DNA of 64,000 bases, from contig JAIYDI010000028.1 of the NCBI GenBank assembly GCA_027487555.1, positions 52,507 to 116,506 of the forward strand, in the 5' to 3' direction. Positions 1 to 9,498 of this stretch are shown one piece after another. The DNA is from Hyphomicrobiales bacterium. GTDB lineage: Bacteria; Pseudomonadota; Alphaproteobacteria; Rhizobiales; Devosiaceae. The stretch's first letter is position 1. Every line of letters starts with the position of its first letter. The notes beneath the pieces were generated by a model. It was not told the origin of the DNA and ran no database searches. It worked only from the letters and a program-made list of their open reading frames with translations. Position numbers and translations under genes: made by a program.

Positions 1-666
1 GTCGTCGGCATCGCCGGGTTGATGGGCTCCGGGCGCACCGAGTTCGCGATGAGCCTGTTCGGACGCTCCTACGGGCAGAAGATCACCGGCGAAGTGCGCC
101 TCCACGGCCAACCGGTCGATACCTCGACGGTGGAGAAGGCAGTGGCCACGGGCATTGCCTACGCCACCGAGGACCGCAAGACCTACGGTTTGAACCTGAT
201 CGACCATATCAAGCACAATACGACCATCGCCAACCTCGTCGGCGTCTCGCGCTGGGGTGTGATCGACGACCTGCGCGAGATGGACGTCGCCAACGACTAT
301 CGCAAGAAGACCAATATCCGCTCATCCAGCGTCTACCAGACGACCGGCAACCTGTCGGGTGGCAACCAGCAGAAGGTGGTGTTGTCGAAGTGGCTCTTCG
401 CGAACCCCGAACTGCTGATCCTCGACGAGCCGACACGCGGCATTGACGTCGGCGCCAAGTACGAAATTTACACCATCATCAGCCAGCTGGCCGCCCAGGG
501 TAAGGCCATCCTCGTGATCTCGTCGGAAATGCCAGAGCTGCTTGGCATTACCGACCGCCTCTACGTGATGAACGAGGGCCGGATCGTCGGTGAAATGCCG
601 ACCATGGAGGCCAGCCAGGAAAAGATCATGCGCACCATCGTGCGCGCAGAAGGGAAGGCATCATGA
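1..666 (+). CDS. mmsA: Sugar ABC transporter ATP-binding protein, 3' part (MmsA/XylG type)
   Basis: The gene enters from the left edge; the frame is open from base 1, so only the C-terminal ATPase half is seen (221 codons). It carries the ABC signature [15 protein letters not shown] and the Walker B stretch [16 protein letters not shown], both typical of the double-domain ATPases of monosaccharide importers (CUT2: XylG, MglA, RbsA, GguA). It would energise uptake of a monosaccharide from the cytoplasmic face. The stop overlaps the permease start by 4 bases (ATGA), so the two are translationally coupled. The mmsA/gguA name rests on the long partner permease; xylG is the alternative. The substrate cannot be read from the sequence. 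Confidence 0.85.
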   Translation, partial: VVGIAGLMGSGRTEFAMSLFGRSYGQKITGEVRLHGQPVDTSTVEKAVATGIAYATEDRKTYGLNLIDHIKHNTTIANLVGVSRWGVIDDLREMDVANDYRKKTNIRSSSVYQTTGNLSGGNQQKVVLSKWLFANPELLILDEPTRGIDVGAKYEIYTIISQLAAQGKAILVISSEMPELLGITDRLYVMNEGRIVGEMPTMEASQEKIMRTIVRAEGKAS

Positions 667-1931
667 CCACAGAGACCATGCCGCAGGGGTCAACACCCCC
701 AGCGTCCGGTGCTGCCAAATCGTCGATTTGGAGCGCGTTGCAGGCCAATATCCGCGATTACGGCCTGTTGCTGGTGCTCATCCTCATCATGGTGTTTTTC
801 CAGTTCGTCACCAATGGCGTGCTGTTCAAGCCGCTCAACCTGACGAACATCATCCTGCAGAACAGCTACATCATCGTGATGGCGTTGGGCATGCTTCTGG
901 TGATCGTCGCTGGCCATATCGACCTGAGCGTCGGCTCGGTGTCGGGCTTCATCGGTGCGCTCGCGGCCATGCTGATGATCGGCTGGAATTTCCCGCCGGA
1001 ACTCGCGTTCCTCGCCAACCCCATTGTTGCGGGCATAATCTGCCTGGCGGTGGGAACGCTGGTCGGCTTCGCGCAGGGCTATCTCATTGCCTATTACCGC
1101 ATCCCGAGCTTCATCGTGACGCTGGCCGGCATGCTGATCTTCAAGGGCCTGTCGCTCGCCATTCTTGCCGGCAAGTCGGTCGGCCCGTTCCCGCCCGAAT
1201 TCCAATTGCTCTCCGCCGGCTTCATACCAGACCTGTTTGGGCCGATCAGCCTGCCGCTCGGCGGCGCGCAGCCGGTGAACCTGCATACCACCACGCTGGT
1301 GATCGGCGTCGTTGCGGTGCTGACCATGATCCTCATGGCGGCCCGCTCCCGCTCGCGCCGTTCGGCGCGCGGCTACGAGACAGAGCCAGTCGGCCTGTTC
1401 GTGGCCAAGAATATCGTGATCGGTGGCCTGATCCTGTTCTTCACCTACATGCTGGCGTCCTACAAGGGCCTGCCAAACGTGCTGGTGGTGATGGGCGTGC
1501 TGATCGGCGTCTTCGTGTTTCTCACCAAGCGCCTGACCTTCGGCCGCCGCATCTATGCCATGGGTGGCAACCTGAAAGCTGCTGCGCTTTCCGGCATCAA
1601 GACCGAGCGGCTGACCTTCTACATCTTCGGCATCATGGGTGCGCTCGCCGCCCTTGCCGGGATGATCTATGCGGCGCGCCTCAACTCGGCAACGCCAAAG
1701 GCCGGGCAGGGGCTCGAACTCGACGTGATCGCGGCCGTGTTCATCGGCGGAGCATCGGCGCTTGGCGGTGTGGGGCAGGTGGCCGGCGCGGTGATCGGTG
1801 CGTTCATCATGGGCGTCATGAACAACGGCATGTCGATCATGGGCATCAATATCGACCTGCAGCAGATGATCAAGGGCGTCGTGCTGCTCGCCGCGGTGTT
1901 CTTCGACCTCTACAACAAGAACAAGGCCTGA
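663..1931 (+). CDS. mmsB: Multiple-monosaccharide ABC transporter permease (MmsB/GguB/XylH type)
   Basis: A 422-residue inner-membrane permease with many hydrophobic segments and the CUT2 core containing [14 protein letters not shown], a motif of RbsC/XylH/MglC-type permeases. At over 400 residues it is longer than RbsC (about 320) and matches the XylH/GguB/MmsB subclass, which has an extra central region (here the Arg/Ser-rich [11 protein letters not shown] stretch near residue 225). It pairs with the ATPase whose stop overlaps its ATG, and would form the channel for monosaccharide import. A strong terminator follows 47 bp downstream, so this is probably the last gene of the operon. Confidence 0.87.
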   Translation: MTTETMPQGSTPPASGAAKSSIWSALQANIRDYGLLLVLILIMVFFQFVTNGVLFKPLNLTNIILQNSYIIVMALGMLLVIVAGHIDLSVGSVSGFIGALAAMLMIGWNFPPELAFLANPIVAGIICLAVGTLVGFAQGYLIAYYRIPSFIVTLAGMLIFKGLSLAILAGKSVGPFPPEFQLLSAGFIPDLFGPISLPLGGAQPVNLHTTTLVIGVVAVLTMILMAARSRSRRSARGYETEPVGLFVAKNIVIGGLILFFTYMLASYKGLPNVLVVMGVLIGVFVFLTKRLTFGRRIYAMGGNLKAAALSGIKTERLTFYIFGIMGALAALAGMIYAARLNSATPKAGQGLELDVIAAVFIGGASALGGVGQVAGAVIGAFIMGVMNNGMSIMGINIDLQQMIKGVVLLAAVFFDLYNKNKA

Positions 1932-1977
1932 CCGCGCCCGAGGCAGGCCAACGCCCCTACGACAGCAGTTCTGTGGG

Positions 1978-2008
1978 AAAAGGGGAGACCTCGCGGTCTC
2001 CCCTTTTT
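1978..2008 (+). terminator. Rho-independent terminator of the sugar ABC operon
   Basis: A 13-bp stem (AAAAGGGGAGACC pairing with GGTCTCCCCTTTT) around a TCGC loop, with a T run at the end. It lies 47 bp after the permease stop and separates that operon from the mannosidase gene. Confidence 0.9.
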
Positions 2009-2073
2009 GTTCACTAGGCTAGCAAGAGCCGCTGTGCTTTAGCTGCGCCGCAACGTTGCAAGAGGTATTCTCC

Positions 2074-5000
2074 ATGGCACTCACGCTCTCGCAGCGGCTG
2101 GATCGAATCGCGGTTCGGCTGCAGGAAGTTTACTGCTGGCGCGAGCGCGCCGCTGTGGCGATCTCAGACTGGACTTTCGACGGGGCGCCGCTGGCCCTCG
2201 GCCAGTTCTGGCCCGCGCGTGAGGGCGCGCATCGCCTGCAGGCGCTGGCCGCCGCGCCGCAGAGCTGGCCGCTCAACGAGACCCGCCTCGTGCTCGACCT
2301 TGGCGGCGAAGCGCTGGTGAAGCTTGTGCACGGCACTGGCGATATCGTGCAGCAGGGCAACGACCCCTACCACCGCGAATTCGCGGTGAAGTCGCATGGC
2401 TTCGGCATCGACGCCGAAGTGGTGGCGCGCCTGCCATTCGGCGAACCGGTGCGCGAGCCGCGCCTCAACGCCGCGCGCGTGATGTGGCTCGACGTCGCCG
2501 TGGACGCCTTCCACCAGCGCGTCAGCCTCGTTCAGGAAGCGGCGCTGAAGCTCGGCGAGCACGAGGTGGTGGCGCACCTGATCGCGGCGGCGGAGCAGGC
2601 GCTGCTGGCGCTCGACTGGCCGTCCGCGACGCAAGATTATGTCGCGCGCTTCGCGCCGCATCCGCAGCAGCAGAAGATCTGGGAGTTGCCAAAGCTCAAG
2701 GCCGATCCGGCGGCCCTCAATGACGCGCAGCGCCAAAGTGTCATCGATGCCGACGCAGCGCTCGTTGCGCGGCTCAAGCAGTTGCAGGCAATCTATCCGC
2801 CGCAGGGCAAGATCGCGCTCACCGGCCACGCCCATATCGATCTCGCCTGGCTCTGGCCCTACAATGAAACCCGCCGGAAGATGCGGCGCACCTTCTCGAC
2901 CGCCGTGGCGCTGATGGACGCGGAGGGCCCCGAATCAGCCTTCCGCTTCAACCAGTCGACCGCGCATTTTTACCAGCAGATGGCCGAAGATGACCCGGAC
3001 CTGCTGGTGGCGATAAAGGCCAAGGTGAAGGAGGGCGGCTGGGAAACCGTCGGTGGCATGTGGGTCGAGCCCGATACCACCATGCCGGCGGGCGAGAGCC
3101 TTGCGCGGCAGCTGCTCTATGGCCAGCGTTATTTCGAGCGCGAGTTCGGGGTGCGGCACAAGGTATGCTGGTTGCCCGATTGCTTCGGCTTCTCTGCTGC
3201 GATACCGCAATTGCTGCTGCAGGCCGGAATCGAGAGTTTTTTCACCCACAAGGTAGTGTGGAACGAGACCAACAGCTTCCCCAACGATCTGTTCTGGTGG
3301 CAGGGGCTCGATGGCAGCAAGGTGCTGACTCACACCTTCCACAACCCGCGCGGTGGCTATAACGGCATTGTCGGGCCGGAGGCGCATATCGCCACCTGGC
3401 GCAACTTCAAGCAGAAGGTCAGCCACGACGAAACGCTGCTCGCCGTCGGCTATGGCGATGGCGGCGGCGGCGTGAGCCCCGAAATGCTGCAGCGCGAAAA
3501 GATGCTGCGCGATTTCCCGACGCTGCCCGCGGCGCGCTGGGACACGGTCGACGATTTCTTCGCACGGGCGCAGCAGACAGCGGCCAGGGAAAAGCTGCCG
3601 ACCTGGGCCGGCGAGATCTATCTCGAAACGCACCGCGCCACCTTCACGACGCAGAGCGCCACCAAGAAGGCGCATCGCCAGGCCGAGCGCGCGCTGGTGA
3701 CCGCCGAGACACTGGGTGCTCTCGCAACCCTGCTCGGCGCCGAAGCGCCTGAAAGCCTGGAGCATATCTGGCGTGTCGTGCTGAAGAACGAGTTCCACGA
3801 TATCCTGCCCGGCTCCTCGATCGCCGAAGTCTATGAAGATGCCGAGCGCGAGCTGAACGACGCGCATGGCCGCGCGCTCGCCCGGCAGCAGATGGCGCTT
3901 TCGACCATCGTCAAGCGCCTGCCGGATGGCGAGCTGGCCGACGCCATCGTGGTGGTGAACCCCTCGCTGCATCGTCGGCCGGTGCGGGTGCGCACAACCG
4001 ATGGGGCTGTGTATTCTACCCCCGACAGTGTGGCGCCGCTCGGCATTCGCGTGTTCTCGCGCGCCGAACTGACGCCACTGGCTGGCCTTGGCGTCAGCGA
4101 AAGCCATATCGAGAATGCGCATCTGCGCGTCGAGATCGGCAAGGATGGCGCGGTGGCGCGGCTGATCCACAAGGCGACGGGTCGTGACGCGCTCGCCGGT
4201 CGCGGCAACCAGCTCTGGGTCTATACCAACGACAAGCCGCGCCATTACGACGCCTGGGACGTGGAGGACGACTACGCCCTGAAGGCTGAGGAACTCGTCA
4301 GCCCCGAGAGCATCAAGGTTTCCGAGGATAGCCCGACCCGCGCCGCTATCCGTGTTGTGAAGCGGTTCCGCGCCTCGACCATCACCCAGACCTATGTGCT
4401 CGAAGCCAACGGTACCCGCCTCGATGTCGTCACCGAGATCGACTGGCACGATCGCCATTGCCTGCTGCGCACGCTGACTCCGGTGGCTGTCCATACCGGC
4501 GAGGCGACGTTCGAGCATGCCCATGGCGTGGTGAAGCGCGCGACCCACGACAACACCAGCTGGGAGGCGGCTCAGTTTGAGGTACCCGCGCATCGCTTTG
4601 TCGACATGAGCGAGCCGGGCTTCGGCGTGGCGCTGCTCAATGACGCCAAGTACGGCCACAGTGCCAAGGGCAATGTGCTGGGCCTGAGCCTCGTGCGCGG
4701 GCCTGTTTATCCAGATCCACTGGCCGATGAGGGCGGGCAGCGCTTCACCTACGCGCTCTATCCACATGTCGGTGAATGGTATCAGGGCCATGTGCGCGAG
4801 GAGGCGGAGGATCTGAACCAGCCACTCCTCGCGACCACGGCGACGGGCCTCGCGCCGGTGGAACTCGCGCCGCTGAAGCTGGAGGGCATACCGGCAGCGC
4901 TCTCCGGCCTGAAGGGTGCGGAGGACGGCAATGGCCTGATCCTCCGCGTCTACGAGCCTTCCGGCCGCCGTGGCGATTTCCATGTCGCTCCGGCGGAAGG

Positions 5001-5109
5001 CTGGACGACGTCCGGGCCGCTCAGCATCCTCGAAGAGCCCATGCAGCGCCGTCACGCGACGGATCTCGCGCCGTTCGAGCTGCGGACGTGGCGCCTGAGC
5101 AAGATGTAA
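2074..5109 (+). CDS. Alpha-mannosidase, glycoside hydrolase family 38
   Basis: A 1011-residue protein with the GH38 zinc/substrate motif GHAHIDLAWLWPYNETRRK near residue 250 and WLPDCFGFSAAIPQLLLQ near residue 365, where the Asp of LPDCFG is the expected nucleophile. Length and motif order match bacterial and vacuolar class II alpha-mannosidases, which hydrolyse alpha-mannosides. No signal peptide is visible, so it is probably cytoplasmic and acts on imported manno-oligosaccharides. I chose the ATG at 2074, preceded by AGAGG at the right distance, over an in-frame TTG at 2056. A terminator separates it from the upstream sugar transporter, so co-regulation is only suggested by proximity. Confidence 0.93.
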   Translation: MALTLSQRLDRIAVRLQEVYCWRERAAVAISDWTFDGAPLALGQFWPAREGAHRLQALAAAPQSWPLNETRLVLDLGGEALVKLVHGTGDIVQQGNDPYHREFAVKSHGFGIDAEVVARLPFGEPVREPRLNAARVMWLDVAVDAFHQRVSLVQEAALKLGEHEVVAHLIAAAEQALLALDWPSATQDYVARFAPHPQQQKIWELPKLKADPAALNDAQRQSVIDADAALVARLKQLQAIYPPQGKIALTGHAHIDLAWLWPYNETRRKMRRTFSTAVALMDAEGPESAFRFNQSTAHFYQQMAEDDPDLLVAIKAKVKEGGWETVGGMWVEPDTTMPAGESLARQLLYGQRYFEREFGVRHKVCWLPDCFGFSAAIPQLLLQAGIESFFTHKVVWNETNSFPNDLFWWQGLDGSKVLTHTFHNPRGGYNGIVGPEAHIATWRNFKQKVSHDETLLAVGYGDGGGGVSPEMLQREKMLRDFPTLPAARWDTVDDFFARAQQTAAREKLPTWAGEIYLETHRATFTTQSATKKAHRQAERALVTAETLGALATLLGAEAPESLEHIWRVVLKNEFHDILPGSSIAEVYEDAERELNDAHGRALARQQMALSTIVKRLPDGELADAIVVVNPSLHRRPVRVRTTDGAVYSTPDSVAPLGIRVFSRAELTPLAGLGVSESHIENAHLRVEIGKDGAVARLIHKATGRDALAGRGNQLWVYTNDKPRHYDAWDVEDDYALKAEELVSPESIKVSEDSPTRAAIRVVKRFRASTITQTYVLEANGTRLDVVTEIDWHDRHCLLRTLTPVAVHTGEATFEHAHGVVKRATHDNTSWEAAQFEVPAHRFVDMSEPGFGVALLNDAKYGHSAKGNVLGLSLVRGPVYPDPLADEGGQRFTYALYPHVGEWYQGHVREEAEDLNQPLLATTATGLAPVELAPLKLEGIPAALSGLKGAEDGNGLILRVYEPSGRRGDFHVAPAEGWTTSGPLSILEEPMQRRHATDLAPFELRTWRLSKM

Positions 5110-5145
5110 GGAACGACCGGTTCTCTTGCTTCGTCGTTCGACAAG

Positions 5146-5171
5146 CTCACGATGAGGACGCTCAGCGTGAG
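5146..5171. repeat. REP-like imperfect palindrome
   Basis: An imperfect palindrome (CTCACG, GAG / CTC, CGTGAG) preceded by GTTCGACAAG. It resembles the short extragenic palindromes that are widespread between genes in many alphaproteobacteria. It lies between the convergent mannosidase and sulfurtransferase genes. Confidence 0.5.
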
Positions 5172-5199
5172 GACCAGGTAGGATCCGGCATCCGAGTAG

Positions 5200-5228
5200 C
5201 CTCGCCCTGAACTTGTCGAAGGGCGAGG
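5200..5228. terminator. Hairpin between convergent genes, possible bidirectional terminator
   Basis: A perfect 9-bp stem CCTCGCCCT / AGGGCGAGG with an 11-nt loop containing CTTGTCGA. No long T tract is visible on either strand. Its place between two convergent stop codons supports a terminator or mRNA-end role; it may also be part of the same REP-like family. Confidence 0.5.
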
Positions 5229-5252
5229 CGTTACATTACGTCTTGGTCAGCC

Positions 5253-6089
5253 TTACCCCTTCACCACCGGCAGATCCGGGTGGCTGCCCCATTCGCTCCA
5301 CGAGCCGTCGTAGACTGCAACATCTTGGGCGCCGGCGGTGGTGAGCGCCAGTGTCAGCGTCGAGGCTGTAACGCCCGAGCCGCAGCTGGTGACGATGGGG
5401 TTGCTCAGATCCACGCCGCGCTCGGCAAACAAAGCCCGCAGCTCGTCGGCGCTCTTCAGCTGCCCATTGGCGCTCAACAGCCCGACCGGCACATTGCCGG
5501 CGCCGGGCATGTGACCCGATGCGAGGCCGGGGCGCGGTTCCGGCGCTTCGCCCTTGAAGCGTTCGGCAGGGCGGGCGTCGAGGATGGTCTTTTTTCCCGA
5601 TGCGACGAGGTTGCGCATCTCAGGCAGCCCGACCACCAGCTCGGGATGGAATGTCGGTGTGAAAACCTTGGCCGGACGCGCGGCCGCGCCGGCCTCGATT
5701 GCGCGGCCTTCAGCGAGCCACTTGGGCAGCCCGCCATCGAGGATCTGCACCGAGCGCGCGCCCATGGTGCGGAAGGTCCACCAGACGCGGGCGGATGACC
5801 CAAGGCCGGCGCCATCATAGATGACGATCCGGTCGGTCTCCGAAATCCCCATCGCGCCGACGGCGGCAGCGAAGGCCTCGGGCGTCGGCAGCATATGGGG
5901 CAGATTGGTGGATTTGTCGGCGACGCCATCGATATCGAAGAACACCGCGCCCGGAATGTGGCGCTCGAGATACTCGGTACCGCCGGAGCGGTTGAACGCT
6001 GGCATGTACCAGCTGCCATCGATTATCGAGAGGTCGGGCGCGCCGATTTGCGAGGCGAGCCAATCGGTTGAGACGAGATGCGGATTCAT
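5253..6089 (-). CDS. sseA: 3-mercaptopyruvate / thiosulfate sulfurtransferase (two rhodanese domains)
   Basis: 278 residues with two rhodanese domains. The C-terminal domain carries the active-site loop CGSGVTAS near residue 235; CG(S/G)GVT is characteristic of 3-mercaptopyruvate sulfurtransferases rather than classical thiosulfate rhodaneses (CRKGVT). It would move sulfane sulfur from mercaptopyruvate to a thiol or cyanide acceptor in the cytoplasm. It is the last gene of a minus-strand run, 9 bp after the sulfatase stop. Its place behind a sulfatase hints at a shared role in sulfur acquisition, but such genes also occur alone as housekeeping functions. Confidence 0.88.
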   Translation of the reverse strand: MNPHLVSTDWLASQIGAPDLSIIDGSWYMPAFNRSGGTEYLERHIPGAVFFDIDGVADKSTNLPHMLPTPEAFAAAVGAMGISETDRIVIYDGAGLGSSARVWWTFRTMGARSVQILDGGLPKWLAEGRAIEAGAAARPAKVFTPTFHPELVVGLPEMRNLVASGKKTILDARPAERFKGEAPEPRPGLASGHMPGAGNVPVGLLSANGQLKSADELRALFAERGVDLSNPIVTSCGSGVTASTLTLALTTAGAQDVAVYDGSWSEWGSHPDLPVVKG

Positions 6090-6098
6090 TTTGCGAAC

Positions 6099-7613
6099 TT
6101 ACCGGGTGACGGTGCGAGAGACGACACCGTCGCCTGTCAGTTCCTTGAGCGCAAGGGTCTGGTCGAGATGTTTCGCCCGCCAGCTCAACAGACGTTCCGC
6201 CATTTCGAGCCGCACCGGCAGAAAGGCCGGGTCATTCGCGAGGTTCACGAGGTTGGCAGGGTCGGCCAGATTGTCGAACAGCAGCGGCGGCAGCGCTGCG
6301 AAATGCACATATTTGTACCGCTCGGTGCGCAGCACCGCGAGGTTCAGCGATACCGAATCGAGCCCGGTGGCCGTTTCCACCGACTGCCCGGCGACGTCGC
6401 GGAAATCGAACTCCCAATGCACAGCATCACGCCAGCCAGCGGGCGTCTCGCCATTGAGCCAGGGCGTGAGCGCCCGCCCGTCGCCGACATGGCGTGGCGC
6501 CGCGTCGAGCGCATCTGTGAGCGTGGGATAGAAATCCACCGCTTCGGTGAAAGCTTTGACGACATTGCCGCGGGCGCCGCGGCGCGGATCGCGGATGACG
6601 AGCGGCACGTGCTGGCTCTCGTCGTGGAAGCCGCCCTTGCCAAGCATGTAGTGGTCGCCCAGCAGCTCCGCATGGTCGGAGGTAAAGACGATCAGCGTCT
6701 TGTCCCAGAGGCCTGCCGACTTGATGGCGGCAAAGGCGCGGCCCAGTTGCGCATCGACCTCGCTGAGCATGCCGTAATAGGTGGCCTTGATCTGCCGGAA
6801 CTCGGCCTCGGTCAGGTCGGCGACGAGCCCGTCGCCATCTGGCACGAACCAGCCGAGATCCGTGTTGTCGAGGGCGAGGCCCATCAGCGGATGCAGTTCG
6901 CGCTCCTCTGCGACCGACGCGGCGCGGTGGAAACCTCCGACATCCTCGGGCGGATACATCGTATTGTAGGGCGCCGGCACGACGAAGGGCGGATGCGGAC
7001 GCAGGAAGCTCAGATGCGCGAACCAGGGCGCGTTCTGCTCGCCCATCCAGCGGATGAACGCGTCGGTGAGGAAGGCGGTCTGCGTCTCGTCTGCGGAATA
7101 GCCCGGCGGTGCGTTGCTGACGCGCGAAGTGGCGCCGACCGGGCGATGCGCCTCCCATTTGTCGGAGAAATCGAGGCCGCGGTCGCGGAGCCAGCTGAGC
7201 CAGATCTTCTCGTCCTCAGGCAGCCGAACCCGCACGTCGAAACCCGGCAGCACACCCTCATAGGTGCGGAGCCACGGATCGCCCGGCGGCAGCACAGTTG
7301 GGTCGGCGGATTGGTCGGTATAGCCGAACAGCGTTGGCGCATAGCCCACGCGGCGGGCGGCGCGCGCGATATTGTCGAACCGGTCGGCGAGCGGCGCGCC
7401 GTTCCGCACCACCCGGTTCGTCATCTGGTAGAGCCCGGTATAGAGGCAGGCACGGGCCGGCGAGCAGGGCGCGGCGTTGGCATAGTGGTTGAGGAAGGCA
7501 GTGCCTTCGGCAGCCAGCGCGTCGATATGCGGTGTCCTGACCAGCGGATGGCCTGCGACGCCCAGGCTGTCGCCGCGCCACTGGTCGGCGGTGATGAACA
7601 GGACGTTGAGCAC
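6099..7613 (-). CDS. Sulfatase (formylglycine-dependent arylsulfatase / choline-sulfatase-like)
   Basis: 504 residues with the N-terminal LFITADQWRGDSLG block (metal ligands) and the sulfatase signature CSPARACLYTG, in which Cys50 of CxPxR would become formylglycine. LIVFTSDHAELLGDHYMLGK further on is the second metal-binding block. It hydrolyses a sulfate ester; the substrate is not evident. No signal peptide is seen, so it should be cytoplasmic and act on an imported substrate, which fits its position 2 bp after an ABC transporter ATPase in one operon. Activity would need a formylglycine-generating system encoded elsewhere. Confidence 0.92.
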   Translation of the reverse strand: MLNVLFITADQWRGDSLGVAGHPLVRTPHIDALAAEGTAFLNHYANAAPCSPARACLYTGLYQMTNRVVRNGAPLADRFDNIARAARRVGYAPTLFGYTDQSADPTVLPPGDPWLRTYEGVLPGFDVRVRLPEDEKIWLSWLRDRGLDFSDKWEAHRPVGATSRVSNAPPGYSADETQTAFLTDAFIRWMGEQNAPWFAHLSFLRPHPPFVVPAPYNTMYPPEDVGGFHRAASVAEERELHPLMGLALDNTDLGWFVPDGDGLVADLTEAEFRQIKATYYGMLSEVDAQLGRAFAAIKSAGLWDKTLIVFTSDHAELLGDHYMLGKGGFHDESQHVPLVIRDPRRGARGNVVKAFTEAVDFYPTLTDALDAAPRHVGDGRALTPWLNGETPAGWRDAVHWEFDFRDVAGQSVETATGLDSVSLNLAVLRTERYKYVHFAALPPLLFDNLADPANLVNLANDPAFLPVRLEMAERLLSWRAKHLDQTLALKELTGDGVVSRTVTR

Positions 7614-7615
7614 GG

Positions 7616-8683
7616 TCAGTCGGCGAGTACGAAGACGTCGGAGCTGTTGAGGCTGACGCGGATGGTGTTGCCTAGGGCAGGTGGCGGCGTCGATGGATCG
7701 TTGAAGGTGTCAAGATCGATGTTGTTCTTGCCGAGTCGGACCTTGAGCCGGATGACCGAGCCGAGGAACGCCACTTCGGCGACAGTGCCATCGAGCGTGA
7801 CATCACCCTCGGCGGCCCCTGCGACACGCACTGCCTCGGGCCTCAGCGTCAGCGCGACTTCCGATCCGGCGGCGGCACCAGTGGGCAGGGCCGGGACATG
7901 CACGACCTGCCCGTCGAGATCGACCGTACGGGCGGCGCCATCGACAACGCGGCCCGTGAGTGTGTTGATCTGCCCGACGAATGTGGCGACGAACCGGGTC
8001 GCCGGCTTGTTGTAGATTTCGAACGGCGCGCCGACCTGTTCGACATTGCCGGCGCTCAGCACCACGATGCGATCGGAGATCGACAGGGCCTCTTCCTGGT
8101 CATGCGTCACGAACACCGTGGTGATGCCGAGCTCACGCTGGATGGCGCGGATTTCCTCGCGCAGCGACACGCGGATCTTGGCGTCGAGCGCCGAGAGCGG
8201 CTCATCGAGCAGCAGCATGCGCGGCTTGGGCGCGAGCGCCCGGGCGAGGGCGACGCGCTGCTGCTGGCCACCGGACATTTCAAACGGGAAGCGCTTGCCA
8301 TAGCCCGGAAGGCCGATGAGCTTCAGCATCTCCTCCACGCGAGCGCGGCGCTCGTCGCGCGCCACGCCGGCGATCTTGAGCCCGAAGCCGACATTGTCCT
8401 CGACATTCATATTCGGGAACAGCGCATAGGCCTGAAACACCATGCCGATCTTGCGCCGGTTGGGCGGCAGGGGCGAGATATCCTGTCCCTCGACGAGGAT
8501 TTGCCCGGATGTGGGGCGCTCGAAGCCCGCAATCATGCGCAGGATCGTGGTCTTGCCGCAGCCCGAGGGCCCGAGCAGCGAGACGAACTCGCCCTTCTCG
8601 AAGGCGAGGTTGACGCCCTTGACCACGGTATTGCCCGCGAAGGACTTCACGAGATTGTCGATGCGGAGAAAGGCGTCGGCCAT
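7616..8683 (-). CDS. ABC transporter ATP-binding protein (PotA/FbpC family)
   Basis: 355 residues: Walker A LLGPSGCGKTT (residues 37-47), signature MSGGQQQRVALARAL, Walker B MLLLDEPLSALD and H-loop VFVTHDQEEALS, followed by a C-terminal TOBE-like beta domain. This is the architecture of ATPases for spermidine/putrescine, ferric iron, sulfate and phosphonate importers. It energises the two permeases encoded just upstream, with the permease stop 17 bp before its start and the sulfatase 2 bp after its stop. The gene order suggests import of the sulfatase substrate, though the family alone would suggest polyamine or iron. Confidence 0.9.
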   Translation of the reverse strand: MADAFLRIDNLVKSFAGNTVVKGVNLAFEKGEFVSLLGPSGCGKTTILRMIAGFERPTSGQILVEGQDISPLPPNRRKIGMVFQAYALFPNMNVEDNVGFGLKIAGVARDERRARVEEMLKLIGLPGYGKRFPFEMSGGQQQRVALARALAPKPRMLLLDEPLSALDAKIRVSLREEIRAIQRELGITTVFVTHDQEEALSISDRIVVLSAGNVEQVGAPFEIYNKPATRFVATFVGQINTLTGRVVDGAARTVDLDGQVVHVPALPTGAAAGSEVALTLRPEAVRVAGAAEGDVTLDGTVAEVAFLGSVIRLKVRLGKNNIDLDTFNDPSTPPPALGNTIRVSLNSSDVFVLAD

Positions 8684-8700
8684 GCTCGGATCCTGGGCTT

Positions 8701-9498
8701 TCAGTCTTTGCGTGCGGTCTTGGGGGCGAAACGGTCGAGCAGTTGGATCACGCCCATCGCGCCCCAGGTAAGGGCGAACGAAACGATGGCGAGAGCCGAG
8801 GGTTCATAGGCGCGGTTGGCGCCGACATTCTGCATGTAGACGCCGAAGGCCGGACGGTTCAGCAGGCTGGCGAGCACGAACTCGCCGATGACGATGGCGA
8901 AGGTCAGGAAGGCGCCGGACAGAACCGCTACGAAGATATTCGGGAAGATCACCGACACCATTGTGCGGATCGGGTTGGCGCCGAGGATGGTCGCCGCCTC
9001 GGTGAGCGTCCCCACGTCGATGGTGCGCAGCCCCGTGTCGATGGCCCGATACATATACGGGAGCGCGAGCGTGACATAGCCGCACACGATCAACACGTCC
9101 GTGCCGAACGCCGAGTTGGTCAGCGGCAGTATCGACGACGAGTTGAACATCCGGATATGGCCGAACACGAGGATGATCGGCGGCACGATCAGCGGCAGCA
9201 GCGTGATGAATTCCATCAGGGGGCGCAGCCATTGCAGCCTGAGCCGCACGAAATACGCGGCCGGGAGCACGATGGCCACGCCAACGATGATGGCAAAGAC
9301 GGCACAGGTGAGCGAATAGCCGAAGGTTGCCTGGAAGCGCGCATCTGCGAATACCGACAGATATGCGTCGAAGGTGAGCCGGCCGCGCCGCATCTGCAGC
9401 GAGAAGATGAAGGTGGCCAGAAGCGGCAGCAGGAAATATGCCGCTCCGAGCGCGAAGACGACCCAGGCCCAGAAGCGCCGCGCGATCATTTCAGCCAC
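8701..9498 (-). CDS. ABC transporter permease (PotC-like)
   Basis: 265 residues, an inner-membrane permease with about six hydrophobic segments. It contains the EAA loop that docks on the ATPase (LTEAATILGANPIRTM, near residue 175). It is the second permease of the binding-protein-dependent importer; its start overlaps the preceding permease stop by 13 bases, a sign of coupled translation. By order and size it corresponds to PotC/PhnV-type subunits. Confidence 0.9.
   Translation of the reverse strand: MAEMIARRFWAWVVFALGAAYFLLPLLATFIFSLQMRRGRLTFDAYLSVFADARFQATFGYSLTCAVFAIIVGVAIVLPAAYFVRLRLQWLRPLMEFITLLPLIVPPIILVFGHIRMFNSSSILPLTNSAFGTDVLIVCGYVTLALPYMYRAIDTGLRTIDVGTLTEAATILGANPIRTMVSVIFPNIFVAVLSGAFLTFAIVIGEFVLASLLNRPAFGVYMQNVGANRAYEPSALAIVSFALTWGAMGVIQLLDRFAPKTARKD

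Noticed and set aside
590..2017. 475-codon plus-strand frame overlapping the permease.
   Set aside because: Composition is Arg/His/Ala-rich shadow sequence; the true permease is in another frame.
2935..5055. 706-codon open frame on the minus strand.
   Set aside because: It lies wholly inside the GH38 gene on the opposite strand; high GC keeps the antisense frame open and no family is recognisable.
6078..8015. 645-codon plus-strand open frame across two genes.
   Set aside because: Antisense shadow of the sulfatase and ABC ATPase, both of which have full family motifs.
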